Assembly: GCA_028709465.1 (NCBI GenBank)
Contig: JAQVWY010000005.1
Location: 1-64,000 of the forward strand
Direction: 5' to 3'
Source of the DNA: Tissierellia bacterium
Lineage (GTDB): Bacteria; Bacillota; Clostridia; Tissierellales; Sedimentibacteraceae
Length of the DNA stretch: 64,000 nucleotides
This document shows positions 9,644-19,344 of the stretch, piece by piece; the stretch's first letter is position 1, and the number at the start of each line of letters is the position of its first letter. The position numbers and the translations under genes were made by a program. The notes below the pieces were generated by a model, which had not been told where the DNA came from, ran no database searches, and saw nothing but the letters and a program-made list of their open reading frames with translations.

Positions 9644-11158
9644 ATGGCTAAAAAAATAAAGATTTTTGATACCACATTACGAGACGGAGAACAGTCACCA
9701 GGCTGTAGTATGAATTTAAAAGAAAAAATAGAGATGGCTCAACAACTTGAAAGATTAAATGTTGATATTATAGAAGCAGGCTTTGCTGCTGCATCAACTG
9801 GAGATTTACATTCTATACAGGAAATATCAAAAAATATAAAGAATTGTGTTATTACTAGTTTAGCAAGAGCTAATAAGGAAGATATTGATAAAGCATGGGA
9901 AAGTTTAAAATACGCAACACATCCAAGAATTCATGTTTTTATAGCAACATCACCTATTCACATGGAATACAAGTTAAAATTAACTCCAGAACAAGTTATT
10001 TCAACGGCAGTTGAAATGGTTTCTTATGCTAAATTATACTGTAATGATATAGAATTTTCTGCAGAAGATGCAACAAGAAGCAATGTTGATTTTCTAGCTG
10101 AAATATTTGATAAAGTTATAAAAGCTGGTGCAACAACAATTAATATTCCTGACACCGTAGGATATACAACTCCTGATGAATACTATAATTTTTTAACTGA
10201 AATAATCGAAAAATGCCCATCATTAAAAACCATAGACATTTCGGTTCACTGCCATAATGATCTTGGTCTTGGAGTAGCTAACTCTTTAGCTGCATTAAGA
10301 GCAGGAGCAACTCAAATAGAGTGCACAGTAAATGGAATTGGTGAAAGAGCTGGAAATGCCGCATTAGAAGAGATAGTAATGGTTTTAAATACAAGAAAAG
10401 ATATATACGGATTTGAAACTAATATTGATGCAAAACAAATAATGAGAAGCAGCAATTTGCTTACAAGAATAACAGGAGTAAAGGTTCAGCCAAATAAAGC
10501 AATAGTTGGAGCGAATGCATTTGCTCATGAATCAGGAATTCATCAACATGGTGTGTTAAGCAATAAAGAAACTTATGAAATTATGACACCCGAATCAATT
10601 GGTCTTGATACTAATAAATTAGTTCTTGGAAAACATTCTGGTAGACATGCGTTTAATGATAAATTAAAACAACTTGGATATGAATTGACTAAAGAAGAAT
10701 TAGACATTGCTTTTGCAAAATTCAAGGATTTAGCTGATAAGAAAAAAGATGTTTTCGATAAAGATATTGATGCATTAGTATCAAGACAAAAAATTGAAGT
10801 TCCACAAACATTTGAACTTCAAAAGTATGTTATAAACAGCGGAAATATTATCACATCAACTGCAACAGTAACAATGGTAAAAGAAGGTTCTGTAATTGAA
10901 GAAGTTGCTGTAGGTGAAGGACCTATTTATGCTTCATTTAAAGCTATCGAAAAAATAGTAGGAAAAGAACTTGAATTAGATGATTTTTCATTGAGCTCTA
11001 TTACAGAAGGTGAAGATGCTTTGGGAGATGCTGTGATAAGATTAAAGGAAAATGATCATATCTATGTAGGAAGAGGACTAAGTACAGACATAATTGAAGC
11101 AAGTATAAAAGCATATATCAATGCTGTAAACAAAATTATGTTTGAGCAAAACAATTAG
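9644..11158 (+). CDS. leuA: 2-isopropylmalate synthase
   Basis: The 504-residue enzyme condenses acetyl-CoA with 2-oxoisovalerate, the first committed step of leucine synthesis. The TIM-barrel catalytic domain opens with [17 protein letters not shown] and carries the metal and active-site motifs [13 protein letters not shown] and [14 protein letters not shown]. The C-terminal regulatory (leucine-binding) domain runs from about 385. It is full length for the long bacterial LeuA form. AAAAAGGAGG precedes the ATG. Expression is expected to follow the upstream T-box. Confidence 0.95.
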   Translation: MAKKIKIFDTTLRDGEQSPGCSMNLKEKIEMAQQLERLNVDIIEAGFAAASTGDLHSIQEISKNIKNCVITSLARANKEDIDKAWESLKYATHPRIHVFIATSPIHMEYKLKLTPEQVISTAVEMVSYAKLYCNDIEFSAEDATRSNVDFLAEIFDKVIKAGATTINIPDTVGYTTPDEYYNFLTEIIEKCPSLKTIDISVHCHNDLGLGVANSLAALRAGATQIECTVNGIGERAGNAALEEIVMVLNTRKDIYGFETNIDAKQIMRSSNLLTRITGVKVQPNKAIVGANAFAHESGIHQHGVLSNKETYEIMTPESIGLDTNKLVLGKHSGRHAFNDKLKQLGYELTKEELDIAFAKFKDLADKKKDVFDKDIDALVSRQKIEVPQTFELQKYVINSGNIITSTATVTMVKEGSVIEEVAVGEGPIYASFKAIEKIVGKELELDDFSLSSITEGEDALGDAVIRLKENDHIYVGRGLSTDIIEASIKAYINAVNKIMFEQNN

Positions 11159-11181
11159 TCAAAATTTATTAATTCAAAAGA

Positions 11182-11394
11182 TTGTCATCCTGAACAATAG
11201 TATATCATCCGAAACGATAATGAAGGATCTCCTAATATTAGTGGGAGATTACGCAGTCTCATTCACAAAAATATTTACTCCCTTTGGTGGTATATTTTTC
11301 GAATTCGCTGCGAATAACCTACCACCATTTTTTAGAAAAAACACTCTAAAAAATGTGGTTAGGCCATCTTCAGGCTACGCCTTCAGAATGCCAA
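11182..11394. repeat. Composite intergenic repeat between leuA and leuB
   Basis: This roughly 210-base stretch combines pieces of the TGTCATCCTGA element (11183 onward, and TTCAGGCTACGCCTTCAGAA near 11369-11388) with the second copy of the leuA-leader hairpin (CCACCATTTTTTAGA 11322-11336 with TCTAAAAAATGTGG 11345-11358, loop AAAAACAC). The ORF track reads through it as an N-terminal extension of LeuB, but the residues there are not LeuB-like. Confidence 0.65.
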
Positions 11395-11450
11395 GGAATT
11401 TAGTTATTAATATTGATGACAGAATAGTTATTAGGAGGTATCTATATATT

Positions 11451-12512
11451 ATGAATTTTAAAATAGCAGTTATTAAAGGTGATGGTATTGGTCCTGAAAT
11501 TGTAGATGAGGCTATTAAGGTATTAAATAAGGTTGGAGAAAAGTATTATCATAACTTTGAATTTACAGAGTTATTAGCAGGTGGAATTGCTATCGACAAA
11601 ACAGGACATAATCTTCCTGAAGAAACTTTAGAAGCATGTAAAAAAAGCAATGCTGTAATACTTGGAGCTGTAGGCGGTCCTAAATGGGATAGTCTTCCTG
11701 GAAATGACCGCCCTGAAAAGGCATTGCTGGGACTTCGAAAAGAATTAAACTTATATTCAAACATTAGACCAGCAATGATGTTTGATGTATTAAAAGATGC
11801 ATGTCCTCTAAAACCAGAATTAGTTAAAGGTGGCTTGGATATTGTAATAGTTAGAGAACTTACAGGTGGTATATATTTTGGAAAAAAATTTACTAAAAAT
11901 GATTATGCCTGTGATTACATGGAATATTCAAAATATGAAATTGAAAGAATTGCTCATCAGGCATTTAAAATAGCTGAGGCTCGAAATAAACATGTAACAA
12001 GTGTTGATAAAGCTAATGTTTTAGAAACTTCCAGACTATGGAGGAAAACTGTAGCAGAAGTTTCAAAAAGTTATCCTAATGTAAAACTTGACAATTTATA
12101 TGTAGACAATGCTGCAATGCAATTAGTTATAAATCCAAAACAATTTGATGTAATAGTTACAGAAAACATGTTTGGTGATATTCTTTCTGATGAAGCGAGC
12201 ATGATAACAGGTTCAATAGGAATGCTTCCCTCAGCCTCCCTTGGAGATAATAATTTTGGTATGTATGAACCTATACATGGTTCAGCACCAGATATTGCAG
12301 GTCAAGGAAAAGCTAATCCAATAGCTACGATACTGTCTATAGCTATGATGTTAAAATATACTCTTTCTTTGCATAAGGAAGCGGAGTCAATTGAAAATGC
12401 AGTTAAAAGGGCATTAGAGCAAGGAGCCCGAACTGCTGATATAAGGAAATATGAAGAAAAAATAATTACTACAGAGGAAATGGGTAATATTATAGCGGGA
12501 AATATTGAATAA
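11451..12512 (+). CDS. leuB: 3-isopropylmalate dehydrogenase
   Basis: The 353-residue NAD-dependent enzyme oxidatively decarboxylates 3-isopropylmalate. It starts with [17 protein letters not shown] and contains [11 protein letters not shown], the metal-binding region [13 protein letters not shown] and the cofactor-side [14 protein letters not shown] start it at the ATG at 11451, which follows TTAGGAGG and matches the family's beginning; the ORF-track start 309 bases earlier runs through intergenic repeats. leuC and leuD (isopropylmalate isomerase) are not between leuA and leuB and must be elsewhere. Confidence 0.95.
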   Translation: MNFKIAVIKGDGIGPEIVDEAIKVLNKVGEKYYHNFEFTELLAGGIAIDKTGHNLPEETLEACKKSNAVILGAVGGPKWDSLPGNDRPEKALLGLRKELNLYSNIRPAMMFDVLKDACPLKPELVKGGLDIVIVRELTGGIYFGKKFTKNDYACDYMEYSKYEIERIAHQAFKIAEARNKHVTSVDKANVLETSRLWRKTVAEVSKSYPNVKLDNLYVDNAAMQLVINPKQFDVIVTENMFGDILSDEASMITGSIGMLPSASLGDNNFGMYEPIHGSAPDIAGQGKANPIATILSIAMMLKYTLSLHKEAESIENAVKRALEQGARTADIRKYEEKIITTEEMGNIIAGNIE

Positions 12513-12540
12513 CAATAGATGAGCAGTTGGTAAATGGAAT

Positions 12541-12599
12541 AGGGACACACCTTTAAGTTAGTTAGTCATTTAAGGTATGGGGCTTAAAGGAATGTCCCT
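12541..12599. repeat. GGGGACA palindromic element, copy 2
   Basis: It begins AGGGACACACCTTTAA and ends TTAAAGGAATGTCCCT. It sits between the convergent leuB and yyaC and could act as a hairpin terminator. Confidence 0.75.
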
Positions 12600-12604
12600 G
12601 ATTT

Positions 12605-13174
12605 TTATGTTGTTATAGTTGAGGAAACTAGTTCATTGCCCTCATATTCATCTTTTGATTCATTGATATTTATTGATATTAGAATACCTTCAGTAATTAC
12701 TTCTGCCATTTCATATATTAATGATAATCTTGTATCTTGAATCAATTCTTTAAATTCCTTTTCACTACTTTCAACAATTCCTATAATCGAAACATTTCCT
12801 ACTTCAGGTAAAAACTTTCCAATTCCCTTTCCAGGATTAATAGGACCACTTCTTACTTCTATAGCACCTTGAACTTTTTTTGTGCTTAGACATGCATCTA
12901 TAGCTAATATGTTTTTATAATTTTTACTTTTAATATTTTTAATATAATCTGTTAAATTCATTGCATGAACAGGTTTTTCTAAAGTTCCGTATATATCAAT
13001 CGATACATTTTTCCTAGACAACATGGTACCAATTAAAGGTCCTAAACTGTCTATTATACATTTATCAGTTCCTATGCACACAATTGCTGAATCTTCAGTT
13101 AAATAATCTGCTAAATAATAACCAATTTTCAGAGATGCCAAGCTATTTTTATAATTCACTTCTACTGAATCCAT
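12605..13174 (-). CDS. yyaC: Spore protein YyaC (DUF1256 family)
   Basis: The 189-residue protein belongs to the YyaC family, conserved in spore formers and related in fold to the germination protease GPR. Visible family features are IVCIGTDKCIIDSLGPLIGT, NILAIDACL and a glycine-rich PGKGIGKFLPEVG. I start it at the ATG at 13174, behind AGGGGGTGG; the longer ORF-track form adds an unrelated N-terminus. It has no membrane segment. Its proteolytic activity is not established. Confidence 0.85.
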   Translation of the reverse strand: MDSVEVNYKNSLASLKIGYYLADYLTEDSAIVCIGTDKCIIDSLGPLIGTMLSRKNVSIDIYGTLEKPVHAMNLTDYIKNIKSKNYKNILAIDACLSTKKVQGAIEVRSGPINPGKGIGKFLPEVGNVSIIGIVESSEKEFKELIQDTRLSLIYEMAEVITEGILISININESKDEYEGNELVSSTITT

Positions 13175-13303
13175 TAAGCCACCCCCTATTTTATTAGTAT
13201 ATACAGATAGGGGATTTTTATGAAAAAATAATATACAAATTTCTAGCAAACTATTATAGCCTATGATAGAATATAAATTGAATAATACAGAAAGGACATT
13301 TAT

Positions 13304-14215
13304 ATGAAAAGACAAGAAATTACCTCAGTTCTTCTCATGCTCTTAACTGCCGCAATATGGGGATTTGCATTTGTTGCTCAAAGAGTCGGCATGCAAAATG
13401 TTGGTGCATTTACATATAATGCGGTAAGATTTGCATTAGGAAGCATATCGTTGATTCCTGTTATATACTTTTTAGAAAACGGATCAAAAGAAAGTAATGG
13501 AAAAATAGAAAAAAACAATGAACAAAAAGAAGCTGATATTAAAACAACTATTAAAGCTGGATTAATTGCTGGTAGCGTATTATTTATGGCAGCATCACTC
13601 CAGCAAGTAGGACTTAAGTATACTACTGCTGGTAAGGCAGGATTTATAACAAGCTTATACATTGTGCTCGTACCAATCCTTGGAATATTTTTGAAACAAA
13701 AAACAAATGCTTCAACTTGGATAGGTGCTTTGGTTGCCGTAATAGGTTTATATTTTTTAAGTATAAATAAAAATTTTAAAATTGAATTTGGAGATTTGCT
13801 AGAAATCATAGGTTCGTTTTTTTGGGCGGCACATATATTGTTAATAGATAAGTTTGTAAAAAATGTTAATGCAGTTAAACTTTCTGGCGTTCAGTTTGCA
13901 GCTTGTTCTGTTTTAAGTTTAATGGTTGCTATTATATTTGAAGATATCATTATAAGTGGAATCTTAGAAGCAGCCGTTCCAATACTTTATGGCGGTTTAA
14001 TGTCGGTTGGTGTAGCATATACTCTTCAAGCTATTGCACAAAAGCATGCTCAACCTGCCCATGCAGCAATAGCATTGAGTATGGAAGCAGTATTCGCTGC
14101 AATTGGCGGTATACTTATATTACATGAACGTCTATCTCCAAGAGGTTATTTGGGATGTGTTCTAATGTTTGCCGGTATGATGATTGCTCAATTAAAAAAC
14201 TTAAAAAAGAGTTAA
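13304..14215 (+). CDS. EamA/DMT-family transporter
   Basis: The 303-residue protein has about ten membrane helices in two EamA repeats (about 10-155 and 160-300). The first repeat begins LMLLTAAIWGFAFVAQ and the second repeats the pattern with SFFWAAHILLID. Such drug/metabolite transporters usually export small metabolites or amino acids; the substrate here is unknown. A charged insert (about 60-85) after the second helix is a mild oddity. AGAAAGGAC precedes the ATG, and a terminator overlaps the stop codon. Confidence 0.88.
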   Translation: MKRQEITSVLLMLLTAAIWGFAFVAQRVGMQNVGAFTYNAVRFALGSISLIPVIYFLENGSKESNGKIEKNNEQKEADIKTTIKAGLIAGSVLFMAASLQQVGLKYTTAGKAGFITSLYIVLVPILGIFLKQKTNASTWIGALVAVIGLYFLSINKNFKIEFGDLLEIIGSFFWAAHILLIDKFVKNVNAVKLSGVQFAACSVLSLMVAIIFEDIIISGILEAAVPILYGGLMSVGVAYTLQAIAQKHAQPAHAAIALSMEAVFAAIGGILILHERLSPRGYLGCVLMFAGMMIAQLKNLKKS

Positions 14216-14245
14216 GTTGAAGTTTTACTTAACTCTTTATTTTTT
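14203..14245 (+). terminator. Rho-independent terminator after the EamA gene
   Basis: AAAGAGTTAAGT (14206-14217) pairs perfectly with ACTTAACTCTTT (14227-14238), followed by ATTTTTTATTTT. The gene's stop codon is inside the stem. Confidence 0.85.
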
Positions 14246-14320
14246 ATTTTAATCCACAATTTTTACTGTCCATAAGTTTCTCTACTCTATTATTTGTTTT
14301 AATATTCAAAGGTTAGAGCT

Positions 14321-15508
14321 TTAAACACTTCTCAAAGCATCAATTGGATTTAATTTGCTTGCTTTCCTAGCTGGAGCTGAACCAAATATTATTCCTACTG
14401 CTGCTGAAAAACCAAAACCCAATAACACAGCAGACGGCTCAAGGGCTAGTTTAATTCCAATTGCATTTGAAGCGATATATGATATTAAGCCTCCTATAAC
14501 AATGCCAACAAAACCTCCTAAAACTGATAAAAATATGGCTTCAATCATAAACTGAAGTTGAATACTTCTAGGCTGTGCTCCCAACGCTTTTCTAAGTCCT
14601 ATTTCTGTAGTCCTTTCAGTAACAGATACGAGCATCATATTCATTATGCCTATACCTCCAACCACCAAGGATATAGAAGCTATGCCCACAAGCATGCCTT
14701 TCATCATTTGTTGCGTAGTTTTCATAACATCTAGCAAACTATCCATCTCTATTAATATGTAAGAATCATCCTTATAATTAAATGCAGCATTTAAAACTGT
14801 TTTTACAGTTTGAGTAACAATTTCCTTATTAGCATCTTCTCTTGTGTACAATTCCAATGATACAATATTTTTCATACCTGAAATATTCATTAAGTTTTTA
14901 TAGGGTATCATGATATCTTCATCATCGGCTGACATCATAGTTGTAACTGAAACTACATTATCATCATTACCTAAAACACCAACAATTACATATTCAATGC
15001 CACCTATGGATATTGTTTTATTTACCCCATTTTCTCCAGGAAATAGCTTTTGCTCGAAATCAGAACTTATGACACATACATTATTTTTATTTTCTACATC
15101 TAATACATTAATACCTCGTCCTGACCTTATTCGATCTGCAAATTTATTAAAATATATATCGTTTCTTCCTTGAATATTAATATTTTCATATATGACGCCA
15201 TTATACCATATATCCATATTTAAAGATACATTTGGCCCTATTCCAGTAATACCCTCTATATTTTTTAGAGCTTCAATATCATAATCATTCAAACCAGATT
15301 TTAAAGGTGTACCTGATGCTTGTATAATCAATGTGTTTGCACCTAATTTATCAAACTGTTCATCAACATTATCAATAACACCTTGCACAATGGTAATTAA
15401 TGCAATAATAGCTGCTACACCTATTACTATACCTAGAATTGTTAAAAAAGATCTCATTTTATTATGTATAATATTTTTCCATGACATTATAATACTTTCT
15501 CTAAACAT
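14321..15508 (-). CDS. MacB-like ABC transporter permease
   Basis: The 395-residue permease has one N-terminal membrane helix (MRSFLTILGIVIGVAAIIAL), a large extracytoplasmic MacB_PCD domain (about 45-240), and three C-terminal helices of the FtsX domain (about 265-395) containing TEIGLRKALGAQ. It is the membrane part of a MacAB-type exporter with the ATPase (overlapping by 8 bases) and the adaptor protein upstream. In Gram-positives these systems usually export or resist peptides such as bacteriocins; the substrate is not shown. Confidence 0.92.
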   Translation of the reverse strand: MFRESIIMSWKNIIHNKMRSFLTILGIVIGVAAIIALITIVQGVIDNVDEQFDKLGANTLIIQASGTPLKSGLNDYDIEALKNIEGITGIGPNVSLNMDIWYNGVIYENINIQGRNDIYFNKFADRIRSGRGINVLDVENKNNVCVISSDFEQKLFPGENGVNKTISIGGIEYVIVGVLGNDDNVVSVTTMMSADDEDIMIPYKNLMNISGMKNIVSLELYTREDANKEIVTQTVKTVLNAAFNYKDDSYILIEMDSLLDVMKTTQQMMKGMLVGIASISLVVGGIGIMNMMLVSVTERTTEIGLRKALGAQPRSIQLQFMIEAIFLSVLGGFVGIVIGGLISYIASNAIGIKLALEPSAVLLGFGFSAAVGIIFGSAPARKASKLNPIDALRSV

Positions 15509-16193
15509 CAGTCTTCACCTCTTCAGATAAATTGCCATCTAATAATCTAACAATCCTTTGAGCATTTTTAGCAATTTCCTCATCATGAGTAATCATAATA
15601 ATAGTACGACCTTCCTTATGAAGATCTTTAAATAAATCCATAACCTGATGTCCAGTTTTTTGGTCCAGGGCTCCAGTAGGTTCATCGGCTAGTAATATAG
15701 TAGGCTGAGTAACTATTGCTCTTCCAATAGCAACACGTTGTTGTTGCCCGCCTGAAAGCTGATTAGGATAATGTTTCATCTTATCCTTAAGACCTACTTT
15801 TTCAAGTATATTTTCTGCCATTTCTTTTCTTTTTCTAGGGGGTACTTTAGAATATATCAAAGGAAGTTCAACATTTTCTAAAGCACTTAATCTAGGCAAT
15901 AACTGAAATTGCTGAAAAACAAAACCAATCTCCTTATTTCTTATCCTAGCTAACTCAACTTCATTTAACTCACTTACATTTTGACCTGATAACAAATAAT
16001 CTCCACTAGTTTGAACATCAAGACATCCAATTATGTTCATCATAGTTGATTTACCAGAACCAGATGGACCTAAAATAGATACAAATTCATTTTCCCATAC
16101 ATTAAAATTAATATGTTTTAAAATTTGTTGTTCCTCATCGCCCATATGATAAACCTTAACAATGTCTTTCATAACAAGAATTTCTTTTTTCAT
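15501..16193 (-). CDS. MacB/LolD-type ABC transporter ATP-binding protein
   Basis: The 230-residue ATPase has Walker A LGPSGSGKSTMMN, Q-loop FVFQQFQLLPRLSALENVELP, signature LSGGQQQRVAIGRA, Walker B ILLADEPTGALD and switch His MITHDEE. It belongs to the LolD/MacB subfamily that drives mechanotransmission permeases. It lies 4 bases behind the adaptor gene and overlaps the permease gene, so the three form one operon in the order adaptor, ATPase, permease. Confidence 0.95.
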   Translation of the reverse strand: MKKEILVMKDIVKVYHMGDEEQQILKHINFNVWENEFVSILGPSGSGKSTMMNIIGCLDVQTSGDYLLSGQNVSELNEVELARIRNKEIGFVFQQFQLLPRLSALENVELPLIYSKVPPRKRKEMAENILEKVGLKDKMKHYPNQLSGGQQQRVAIGRAIVTQPTILLADEPTGALDQKTGHQVMDLFKDLHKEGRTIIMITHDEEIAKNAQRIVRLLDGNLSEEVKTDV

Positions 16194-16197
16194 TTAA

Positions 16198-17451
16198 TCA
16201 CCGTCCCATATCGCCAAATGGATTATAATTAAATGATTTAGGAACTTGAATTACATCATTTTCATTTAATCCTTCAGTTATTTGAACAGTAATACCATCA
16301 TTTATTCCTATTTCAACATATTTTGTAGCTATTTCACCACTTTCATTTATATAATATACGTATGGCATATTTTCATTGTCTAATTGCAGTGCTTTCATAG
16401 AAATAGTAACTGCATCATCTGCTCTTTGGTTTAATGCCTTAACTTCCACCGACATTCCTGCATACAAATCAAAAGAATCCTCTATCTCAACATCCGCATT
16501 ATAATATGAAATTTGATTCAAAGAAACTCCTGCTTTTTTAATTACACTTTTAGATATTTTAGATATTATTCCTTTATATTCTTTACCTAATGCATCAATT
16601 CTTACGATAACTTCTTCACCTTCTGATACTGAATTAATATCATATTCATCAACCTTAACAACAGCCTTCATATCACTGTAATCAGCAATATTTAATATGG
16701 GTGTTCCCGCCATTATTGTAGAATTTTCGTCAGCAAATACATCTGTTATTTCACCAGTTATTTCTGCATAAACTTCTGTTTCCCCTAATTGGTTTTCAAC
16801 TGCTTCATAAGCTGCTTCAGCTTGCTTAAGCTGTGCTGCAGCCGCATCAATATTAACATTGATTTGCTTATCCTTAACTAAATTATAGTTTTTAACAGCA
16901 GATTCAAATTGTTCTTTTGCCAAATCATGCTGGGATTTAGCTTGTTCTAAACTTTGTTCTGCTATACCGCCTTCATCAAATAAAGCAGTAACTCTTTCCA
17001 AATTTTTAACAGCATCATCATATGCTAATTTTGCTGATGAAACTGCGCTGTCTAATTGATTTAATTGTTGAGCTGCCAATCCATTTTTTGCATTTTCATA
17101 ATTAACTCTTGCAAGCTCTACAGCTGCTGCAGCTTGCTTTAAACTAGCTGTGCCATCACTTATATCAATAGTATATATTAGATCCCCAGAGTTAACAATA
17201 TCACCTTCACTCACATGAATTTTATTAATTTTAATCATTTTATCAGCAACTACTTGTTTTTCATTTTTTGTTTCAATATTACCACTAAAACTATAATATG
17301 TAATAATATCTCCCTTTTTAACAGTTTCTCCAACATATGATGCAGCTGGATTTGTAGACTTTTTATTCACACTCAGGGCGATAGCAACTACTGCAATTAT
17401 AACTATAGGAATAATTATAAACCTTTTCTTGCTCTTTTTTTTGTTAATCAT
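16198..17451 (-). CDS. HlyD/MacA-like efflux adaptor protein
   Basis: The 417-residue protein is anchored by one N-terminal membrane helix (FIIIPIVIIAVVAIALSV). It then has a biotinyl-lipoyl-like half (KINKIHVSEGDIVNSGDLIY), a long alpha-helical hairpin rich in Ala and Gln (about 110-225), the second lipoyl half, and a beta-barrel domain. It is the extracytoplasmic adaptor of the exporter encoded just downstream. I start at the ATG at 17451, directly behind GGAGGG; the ORF-track start adds residues before the membrane anchor. Confidence 0.92.
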   Translation of the reverse strand: MINKKKSKKRFIIIPIVIIAVVAIALSVNKKSTNPAASYVGETVKKGDIITYYSFSGNIETKNEKQVVADKMIKINKIHVSEGDIVNSGDLIYTIDISDGTASLKQAAAAVELARVNYENAKNGLAAQQLNQLDSAVSSAKLAYDDAVKNLERVTALFDEGGIAEQSLEQAKSQHDLAKEQFESAVKNYNLVKDKQINVNIDAAAAQLKQAEAAYEAVENQLGETEVYAEITGEITDVFADENSTIMAGTPILNIADYSDMKAVVKVDEYDINSVSEGEEVIVRIDALGKEYKGIISKISKSVIKKAGVSLNQISYYNADVEIEDSFDLYAGMSVEVKALNQRADDAVTISMKALQLDNENMPYVYYINESGEIATKYVEIGINDGITVQITEGLNENDVIQVPKSFNYNPFGDMGR

Positions 17452-17512
17452 AATCCCTCCATTAAAAATAGCTTCCATTATATTTCAAATTATAATTATA
17501 TCACATGAACTT

Positions 17513-17550
17513 AAAAAATACTTAAACTTTTGATAGTTTAAGCATTTTTT
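17513..17550 (-). terminator. Rho-independent terminator of the HD-domain gene
   Basis: Read leftward, AAAAAATGCTTAAACT pairs with AGTTTAAGTATTTTTT around a 5- to 6-base loop, with a T-run at the end. The gene's stop codon falls within the stem. Confidence 0.8.
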
Positions 17551-18203
17551 ACGCATTGTTTACACTTTTTTAAGAACAAATTAATATTTTCTTTTTCCTT
17601 AACAACATCAACTTTTAATCTACCTAATCTATCGCAGTAACCTAGTAATGCAATTTCTTTTATATCCGTTTCTTCCTTCATAGATTCAATATCTGCAAAG
17701 GGTAAATTCCTCACAACATGAAGTATTTGCATATGCCATCTAATCAATCCAACCACTAATTCAATAAAATTTTTATCCGTTGTAAACTCACTCAAAAATT
17801 CTCTAGCTAATGCTGCACCAACTTTTTCATGATCATATGATGTAATCTTTCCCTTTTTATTTCTTGTTGTATCAGGTTTCCCTATATCATGAAGCAATGC
17901 AGCCCACATAAACACTTTTTCGTTCTTACTTTTATTTTTTAATCTAGCTGCTTGATCAACTACAAGCATAATATGATTCCAAACATTACCTTCAGGATGG
18001 TGAACTGGAGACTGTTCAGTTTCTCTTGTTTTGTATAACATAGAAAAAGGATATTCTTTAAATATAGGTGTATCTATAATTGAGTAAAAATAATTTGAAG
18101 GTTTGTCATCTAATAAAAGGTGATTGTTTATTTCATTCAAAAGATTTTCCTTTGTTTCTTCGTTTATAACATTATAATCTATTTTTTTCTGTTTAATATC
18201 CAT
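17538..18203 (-). CDS. HD-domain hydrolase
   Basis: The 221-residue protein carries an HD phosphohydrolase domain: HHPEGNVWNHIMLVVDQA, then the HD pair in ALLHDIGKPDT, then YDHEKVGAALA. This arrangement resembles the HD domain of tRNA nucleotidyltransferases and related stand-alone proteins, but the nucleotidyltransferase part is absent. Metal-dependent phosphatase or phosphodiesterase activity is likely; the substrate is unknown. It is a single gene ending in its own terminator, with AAAGGA before the ATG. Confidence 0.85.
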   Translation of the reverse strand: MDIKQKKIDYNVINEETKENLLNEINNHLLLDDKPSNYFYSIIDTPIFKEYPFSMLYKTRETEQSPVHHPEGNVWNHIMLVVDQAARLKNKSKNEKVFMWAALLHDIGKPDTTRNKKGKITSYDHEKVGAALAREFLSEFTTDKNFIELVVGLIRWHMQILHVVRNLPFADIESMKEETDIKEIALLGYCDRLGRLKVDVVKEKENINLFLKKCKQCVKNA

Positions 18204-18311
18204 AAAAATCCTTTCATCATTTAATATCCATATTTATAATACCACCACCATAAAAATTTATACAGTTATTACTGCTATCAATGTACTAAAAATTAATTTT
18301 TAAAAAACATA

Positions 18312-18369
18312 TTGACAGCAACTGTACCATGATATATAATACAGTTAGCGTATTAAGTGTATTAATACA
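18312..18369 (+). promoter_or_regulatory. Promoter with YtrA-like operator
   Basis: A consensus promoter, -35 TTGACA (18312-18317) and -10 TATAAT (18335-18340) with a 17-base spacer, is overlaid by an inverted repeat AACTGTA-N13-TACAGTT (18320-18346). The arm and 13-base spacing resemble the AGTGTA-N13-TACACT site known for YtrA-type GntR repressors. A second perfect palindrome TGTATTAATACA lies at 18358-18369. The GntR gene two positions downstream is the obvious candidate regulator. Confidence 0.8.
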
Positions 18370-18402
18370 GTTAAGTTAAATATTATGATTATGGAGTAAA
18401 AA

Positions 18403-18939
18403 ATGAAAGAAATAAATATAGTATTAACTCAAACCAATACAATAATATCTAAAACATTAAAATTTTTTTCCAAAAAACCTTATAATCATATATCAATATC
18501 CCTGACTGATGATTGTTCCACAATGTATAGCTTTGGAAGAAAAATAACATGGTTTCCATTCATCGGAGGTTTTGTAAAAGAAGATATAAATCATGGTGTA
18601 TTTAAAATGCATCCTGAAACTAATTGTAAAATTTATAAACTTGAGGTTACAGATGCAGAGTATTATACAATAATAAAAAGATTAAATAATTTTTTAAATA
18701 ATCCCAACAAATTTAAATACAGTATTTTAAATTTATTACTAATTTATTTTAATATACCATTTAAAAGGGAATATTATTATGTATGTTCTAGTTTTGTAAC
18801 TTATTTGCTGTGGGGTATAATCCCTTTAAAAAAAGAAATATCATTAATGATTCCCGACGATTTTAATGACATAGAACTTGAAACAATATATGAAGGAAAA
18901 TTATATAATTACATAAACAATTTTGCTTACAATAATTAA
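18403..18939 (+). CDS. Permuted papain-like (YiiX/NlpC-P60 type) protein
   Basis: The 178-residue protein looks like a circularly permuted papain-fold enzyme of the YiiX/YaeF kind. A conserved His comes early (YNHISISLTDD, about 31) and a Cys comes late (YYVCSSFVTYLLWG, about 128), which is the permuted order. Such proteins act as amidases or lipid hydrolases. It has no signal peptide. It is the first gene behind the strong promoter and is followed by the GntR regulator and the ABC genes. Function is inferred from the fold pattern only. Confidence 0.55.
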   Translation: MKEINIVLTQTNTIISKTLKFFSKKPYNHISISLTDDCSTMYSFGRKITWFPFIGGFVKEDINHGVFKMHPETNCKIYKLEVTDAEYYTIIKRLNNFLNNPNKFKYSILNLLLIYFNIPFKREYYYVCSSFVTYLLWGIIPLKKEISLMIPDDFNDIELETIYEGKLYNYINNFAYNN

Positions 18940-18962
18940 TTGAATTGATTGGAGGTGTTAAT

Positions 18963-19334
18963 TTGATAAAAATAGATAATAATAGTTCAAAAGCTTTATA
19001 TGAGCAAATTTATGATGAAATATCAAGGCTTATATTATCAAGGGCTCTTAGACCAGATGAACAGCTACCATCTGTACGAGAACTTGCCTCTTTAATAAAA
19101 GTAAATCCAAACACAATTCATAAGGCATATAAATCCTTGGAGAATAATGACTATATTTATACAATTAAGGGTAAAGGTAATTTTGTAAAGAATGCTGAGG
19201 AATTGAGAAATTTACATATTAAAAATGTAAATGAAAAGCTCATTATTATAATTAAATCCCTAAAGGATTTTGGATTTAATAATGAAGAAATTTTAGATAT
19301 TATCAAAAATATATTAAATGAAAAGTTTAAATAA
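18963..19334 (+). CDS. YtrA-family GntR transcriptional regulator
   Basis: The 123-residue protein is a short GntR regulator: a winged helix-turn-helix (YEQIYDEISRLILSRALRPD, then LPSVRELASLIKVNPNTIHKAY) and a brief C-terminal dimerisation helix pair, as in the YtrA subfamily that controls ABC transporters. I start it at the TTG at 18963 behind GGAGG; the track start has no ribosome site. It very likely represses its own operon through the inverted repeat over the promoter at 18320-18346. The inducer is unknown, but cell-wall-active peptides or antibiotics are typical for this family. Confidence 0.9.
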   Translation: MIKIDNNSSKALYEQIYDEISRLILSRALRPDEQLPSVRELASLIKVNPNTIHKAYKSLENNDYIYTIKGKGNFVKNAEELRNLHIKNVNEKLIIIIKSLKDFGFNNEEILDIIKNILNEKFK

Positions 19335-19344
19335 AGGAGGCCAT

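Noticed and set aside
11142-11450. N-terminal extension of the LeuB ORF
   Set aside because: The extra residues are translated intergenic repeats. The ATG at 11451 has a strong ribosome site and matches the family start.
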